From the NCBI GenBank assembly GCA_963702765.1, contig CAVPEB010000030.1, positions 61,118 through 125,117 on the forward strand: a stretch of 64,000 nt of DNA, in the 5' to 3' direction. The notes beneath the pieces are model-generated. The model made no database searches. It worked only from the letters and a program-made list of their open reading frames with translations, and had not been told where the DNA came from. Made by a program: the position numbers and the translations under genes. Source of the stretch: DATMNR01 sp963702765 (GTDB lineage: Bacteria; Chloroflexota; Ktedonobacteria; Ktedonobacterales; Ktedonobacteraceae). How positions within the stretch are numbered: position 1 is the stretch's first letter; each line of letters opens with the position of its first letter. Positions 61,235-64,000 of the stretch are shown here, piece after piece.

Positions 61235-62266
61235 ATGTCTATACTGGAACGACTACCACATGCCAATGTTCAGCACATGGAATTTGGACGAGGTATTATT
61301 GATAATCTTGGCGGCCAGTGGGGACGATACGTGGTGACTACCATGCCTATTCCGTGGAATTTGGTCAAGACAAGATTAGGTTCGCAGCCGTTGCAGGTTA
61401 TAGATGTGCAAGATATGGATCTGGAGCGGGCCATTGCAATCGAAAGAGCCGCACCTTCATGCGATGCAGTCGTGGCTGTAGGAGGTGGGCAAGCTATGGA
61501 TATGGGAAAGTATATTGCCTGGAAGCGTGGATGTCGCCTGATCAATGTACCAACCATTGTCTCGACAAATGCATATGTTACGCAGGCTGTCGGAGTACGT
61601 AATGCTGGAAAAGTTGAGTATATTGGCGAAGTAACGCCAGAGCTGGTTATTGTCGATTATGATCTGATTCGTACAGCTCCGAATGAATTGAATATTGCGG
61701 GATGTGGCGATATTCTTTCGATTCATACTGCCTCGTTTGACTGGGAACTAGCGCACAAAGCAGGTAAAGATGAACATGCCTATGTTCCTGAAGCAGCCGA
61801 ACGCGCAAAGGGGCTTGTGCAGCGGTTGTACAACGCTGCTGACGATATTCGTATGCAGACTGATGAAGGCATTCGGACAATTGTGGAATGTTACCTGGAG
61901 ATCAACGACATTTGTATTCCGCTTGGACATTACCGAGCAGAGGAGGGACCAGAACATTTCTTTGCTTATAATGTAGAATATCTGACAGGCCGCACTTTTG
62001 TGCATGGATGGCTTGTAGGATTGGGTATCCAGTTAATGAGCCAGTTACAAGAGAACGATTTTGTTGGAATAGTGTCGATCATGGATCGTCTAGGTTTACC
62101 ACATTCTCCACGTGTTAATCAACTTTCGCGCTCAGATATCAAGCATGCATTGGAGACATTGCGTGATCGCACGCTTGCAGATGATCGTTGGTATGGAATC
62201 ATACACCAACGAGATATTACTACTACTTTTATCGAGCACGCCACAAATTCATTGGACTATGCATAA
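61235..62266 (+). CDS. Glycerol-1-phosphate-dehydrogenase-like enzyme, paralogue 2
   Basis: 343 residues, AGGAGA before the ATG. Same family as the protein at 56029: NAD motif VGGGQAMDMGKY, metal ligands Asp in GCGDILS, His in EGPEHFF and His in TFVHGW. Both share the unusual IHTAxWDW-like segment after the metal Asp, so they arose from one ancestor, but they differ in most positions and presumably act on two different intermediates or in opposite directions. It is the last gene of the GntR-controlled run; after it comes a promoter for an unrelated coiled-coil protein. Confidence 0.85.
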   Translation: MSILERLPHANVQHMEFGRGIIDNLGGQWGRYVVTTMPIPWNLVKTRLGSQPLQVIDVQDMDLERAIAIERAAPSCDAVVAVGGGQAMDMGKYIAWKRGCRLINVPTIVSTNAYVTQAVGVRNAGKVEYIGEVTPELVIVDYDLIRTAPNELNIAGCGDILSIHTASFDWELAHKAGKDEHAYVPEAAERAKGLVQRLYNAADDIRMQTDEGIRTIVECYLEINDICIPLGHYRAEEGPEHFFAYNVEYLTGRTFVHGWLVGLGIQLMSQLQENDFVGIVSIMDRLGLPHSPRVNQLSRSDIKHALETLRDRTLADDRWYGIIHQRDITTTFIEHATNSLDYA

Positions 62267-62401
62267 GGTAACTACAATGAGATTGCATAAGGTCTGATTA
62301 CATGCTGATAGAATCACACATATATGCATGATTTTGAATAGATGTGGCAGTAATTTTGTATATATAACACTAGCCAACTTGTACAAGGATTCGTGGTTGA
62401 A

Positions 62402-62430
62402 TTGACTTGCTTTATACTTGTCTTTATACT
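62402..62430 (+). promoter_or_regulatory. Promoter of the coiled-coil gene
   Basis: TTGACT (62402-62407) and TATACT (62425-62430) are 17 bases apart. Expected start near 62437, giving a short leader of about 40 bases to the ATG at 62477. Confidence 0.78.
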
Positions 62431-62476
62431 GATGTACATACGGTAGTTACAAGTGCGAGAGCAAGGAGATTTTCCG

Positions 62477-63385
62477 ATGTCATTCACCGAAGATGAACTT
62501 CAATCCTTCAATACCATTCTCGAACAAAGACTGCAGACTCAGCAGCGAGATATGGAGCGCGCTTTGGATCAACGTATGAATGAGTATCGTCGCGAGCTTG
62601 ATCAGCGTCTTGCAACTGTACATACCGATATACAACGTGGTGTTTCGCAGAAACTTTCCGATTTCAAGGTTCGACTTGAAACAATGTTGAGTGAAAAGTT
62701 GAACACTCAGCCAGCACAACTTATGCAGGCTTTGAACCGTGAGATCGAACAAAAACAACAACAATTTGAAGGCAATATAGATCGTATGCTCGCTGCTCAA
62801 TTACTTGGCATTGAACAACTCATTTCTCACTATTCATTACTAAGCGACTCAGAATCAGGCGATACCACTATTTCAGGTGATGTTTCGGAGCAATTTGACA
62901 CGATTGAAGTTCAAACAGAATTATCCTGGGAGGATTTGATGGACATCATTGGAAAGGCTCTCGATGATCGTCTATCAGTGCTTAATGATACCGTTCAAAG
63001 GTCTCTAAAAAATCTGGAACACTATCTATCTGTAGGGATTTATAGCCTGCGTGATGAGTTTGTACGCAATAAAAGTCAGGGACAAGGACATGAGTCAATC
63101 TTTGGAGGGGATCCAACAAATATTCAGGAAATATTGCATGGTGTTGAAGAACTTGAGCAAGTTGTGGAGTCTATGCAAGTTGTAATGACATCCAATTATG
63201 CTTTGCTGTCAAATAGAATATACCGTCACCAGCAGCTACCCTATGATCGTGCTCACCATACAAATGATCTTACCAGACAGTTCTCAAATGGAATGAATAA
63301 ACAGTTTACAATTTCAGAGGAACATATGACTAATGGTGTGGATTCTGAGGAAACTACGGCACAATCTCAGTTGGAAGAGTTATGA
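62477..63385 (+). CDS. Coiled-coil protein of unknown function
   Basis: 302 residues from the ATG at 62477 (AAGGAG at 62463-62468). Residues 5-115 form a long, highly charged coiled coil rich in Gln, Arg and Glu (repeated LDQRM, LDQRL words); a second helical region spans about 150-240. No signal peptide or membrane helix. The tail is polar and probably disordered. No family was recognised. Such proteins often act as scaffolds or phasin-like surface proteins; no evidence here decides. It has its own promoter, so it is not part of the operon before it. Confidence 0.65.
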   Translation: MSFTEDELQSFNTILEQRLQTQQRDMERALDQRMNEYRRELDQRLATVHTDIQRGVSQKLSDFKVRLETMLSEKLNTQPAQLMQALNREIEQKQQQFEGNIDRMLAAQLLGIEQLISHYSLLSDSESGDTTISGDVSEQFDTIEVQTELSWEDLMDIIGKALDDRLSVLNDTVQRSLKNLEHYLSVGIYSLRDEFVRNKSQGQGHESIFGGDPTNIQEILHGVEELEQVVESMQVVMTSNYALLSNRIYRHQQLPYDRAHHTNDLTRQFSNGMNKQFTISEEHMTNGVDSEETTAQSQLEEL

Positions 63386-63407
63386 GGACACGATAACGCT
63401 TTGTATG

Positions 63408-63461
63408 CCAGTAAATGAAAGAGGGAAGCTTCAAATGAAGCTTCCCTCTTTCATTTACTGG
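63408..63461. terminator. Two-way terminator, overlapping the hbd stop codon
   Basis: 63408-63433 pairs perfectly with 63436-63461, 26 base pairs. The right arm includes the last codon and stop of the minus-strand hbd gene. AAATGAAAG and CTTTCATTT at the base supply A/T-rich ends for both directions. Confidence 0.85.
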
Positions 63462-64000
63462 TAATCGTAGAAGCCTCTGCCACTTTTTTTGCCATAGATG
63501 CCTGATTGAACCATGCGGCGAAGAAGAGGTGGTGGAGCATATAGAGGATCTTTATATTCCTCGTAAATAGCATCGGCCGCCCATAATGTGGTATCAAGCC
63601 CAACATAATCTAACAATGTAAATAGGCCCATTGGATAGCCGCATCCAAGCTTCATAGCGTTATCAATATCATCTCGCGAAGCCTGTCCATTTTCAAGCAT
63701 CCGTATTGCTGCTATCAAATATGGGATGAGCAGGAAATTGACAATGAACCCAGCAGTATCTTTTGCAAGTACAGGGGTTTTCCCAAGAGAAATAGCGAAT
63801 TGTTTTACGGTCTCAATAGTCTCTTCTGAGGTTGATATTGTTTGAACAACCTCAACAAGTTTCATTACAGGTGCGGGATTAAAAAAGTGTAATCCGCCGA
63901 CCTTTTGCGATCTTTTGGTTACGGCCCCCATTTGAGTGACATTGAGTGATGAAGTATTCGACAACAGTATACCTTCAGGATTGAGAATACGATCGAGAGT
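63455..64000 (-). CDS. hbd: 3-hydroxybutyryl-CoA dehydrogenase, partial (5' end beyond window)
   Basis: The frame is open to base 64000, so the N-terminal NAD-binding part is outside. The visible 181 residues include the catalytic His in LHFFNPAPVMKL with the Glu in LVEVV, the stretch GKTPVLAKDTAGFIVN and the whole helical C-terminal domain. It is very close in sequence to the protein at 36218-37069 (both end in KSGxGFYDYQ), clearly a paralogue. The TTG at 63964 is not the start, since family-typical residues continue upstream of it. Confidence 0.93.
   Translation of the reverse strand, partial: TLDRILNPEGILLSNTSSLNVTQMGAVTKRSQKVGGLHFFNPAPVMKLVEVVQTISTSEETIETVKQFAISLGKTPVLAKDTAGFIVNFLLIPYLIAAIRMLENGQASRDDIDNAMKLGCGYPMGLFTLLDYVGLDTTLWAADAIYEEYKDPLYAPPPLLRRMVQSGIYGKKSGRGFYDYQ

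Noticed and set aside
56029..62266. Archaeal-type ether lipid synthesis based on the two G1P-dehydrogenase-like genes
   Set aside because: No geranylgeranylglyceryl phosphate synthase or other ether-lipid gene is in the cluster; the rest is sugar-related.

Overview
The window is dense bacterial DNA with no rRNA, tRNA, CRISPR array or transposase that I can see. Its gene content points to an aerobic, storage-polymer-making soil bacterium: polyhydroxyalkanoate (PHA) synthesis and breakdown, many acyl-CoA ligases and thiolases, a free-standing WD40 propeller, a UbiB kinase and a two-helix membrane protein. A member of the Chloroflexota, class Ktedonobacteria, fits best. That placement is inference from protein flavour, not a database result.

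Layout. 0-8.6 kb is a mixed region: an anchored surface protein cut by the window edge, an orphan lysine 5,6-aminomutase beta subunit, a polysaccharide deacetylase, a family 3 beta-N-acetylhexosaminidase, a proline-iminopeptidase-like hydrolase, a cardiolipin synthase and a Rieske oxygenase. 8.7-14.2 kb is a full PHA locus on the minus strand (phaQ, phaP, phaB, phaA, phaE, phaC class III). 14.4-46.9 kb is an acyl-CoA/PHA region: acyl-CoA ligases, two near-identical thiolase genes 21 kb apart, GlgX, a CoA-transferase, a 21-residue-repeat phasin-like protein, an ADP-forming acyl-CoA synthetase with GNAT domain, dodecin, acyl-CoA dehydrogenase, 3-hydroxybutyryl-CoA dehydrogenase, a class I PHA synthase, a secreted PHB-depolymerase-like esterase and an intracellular PhaZ. 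47.4-51.6 kb holds UbiB, another ligase and an amidohydrolase. 51.7-62.3 kb is a GntR-controlled plus-strand operon of unusual make-up: DegT aminotransferase, GH4 enzyme, ROK kinase, two glycerol-1-phosphate-dehydrogenase-like enzymes, APC permease, metallophosphoesterase and ceramidase-like amidase. I read it as an undescribed amino-sugar or aminocyclitol pathway. The window ends in a coiled-coil protein and a second, partial hbd.

The strongest new signal is regulatory. Eleven promoters in the PHA/acyl-CoA region share one rigid architecture: four TGTGA-like half-sites in direct repeat at offsets 0, 11, 32 and 43, then a TAnnnT -10 box at offset 59 (60 in one case). The 11-base direct repeat and the -10 placement resemble activator promoters of the PhoB/OmpR type. 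The sites lie before phaB, both thiolase copies, glgX, two acyl-CoA ligases, a divergent thiolase, a small monooxygenase-fold protein, the class I PHA synthase, the WD40 gene and a second acetoacetyl-CoA-reductase-like gene. They appear to tie carbon storage and acyl-CoA metabolism into one regulon.

Caution: five genes (phaA, an acyl-CoA ligase, an acyl-CoA dehydrogenase, a benzoate-CoA-ligase-like gene and a PhaB-like reductase) each carry a net +1 frameshift. Removing one base restores a full-length protein in every case. Sequencing or assembly error is the simplest explanation, but real decay cannot be excluded.
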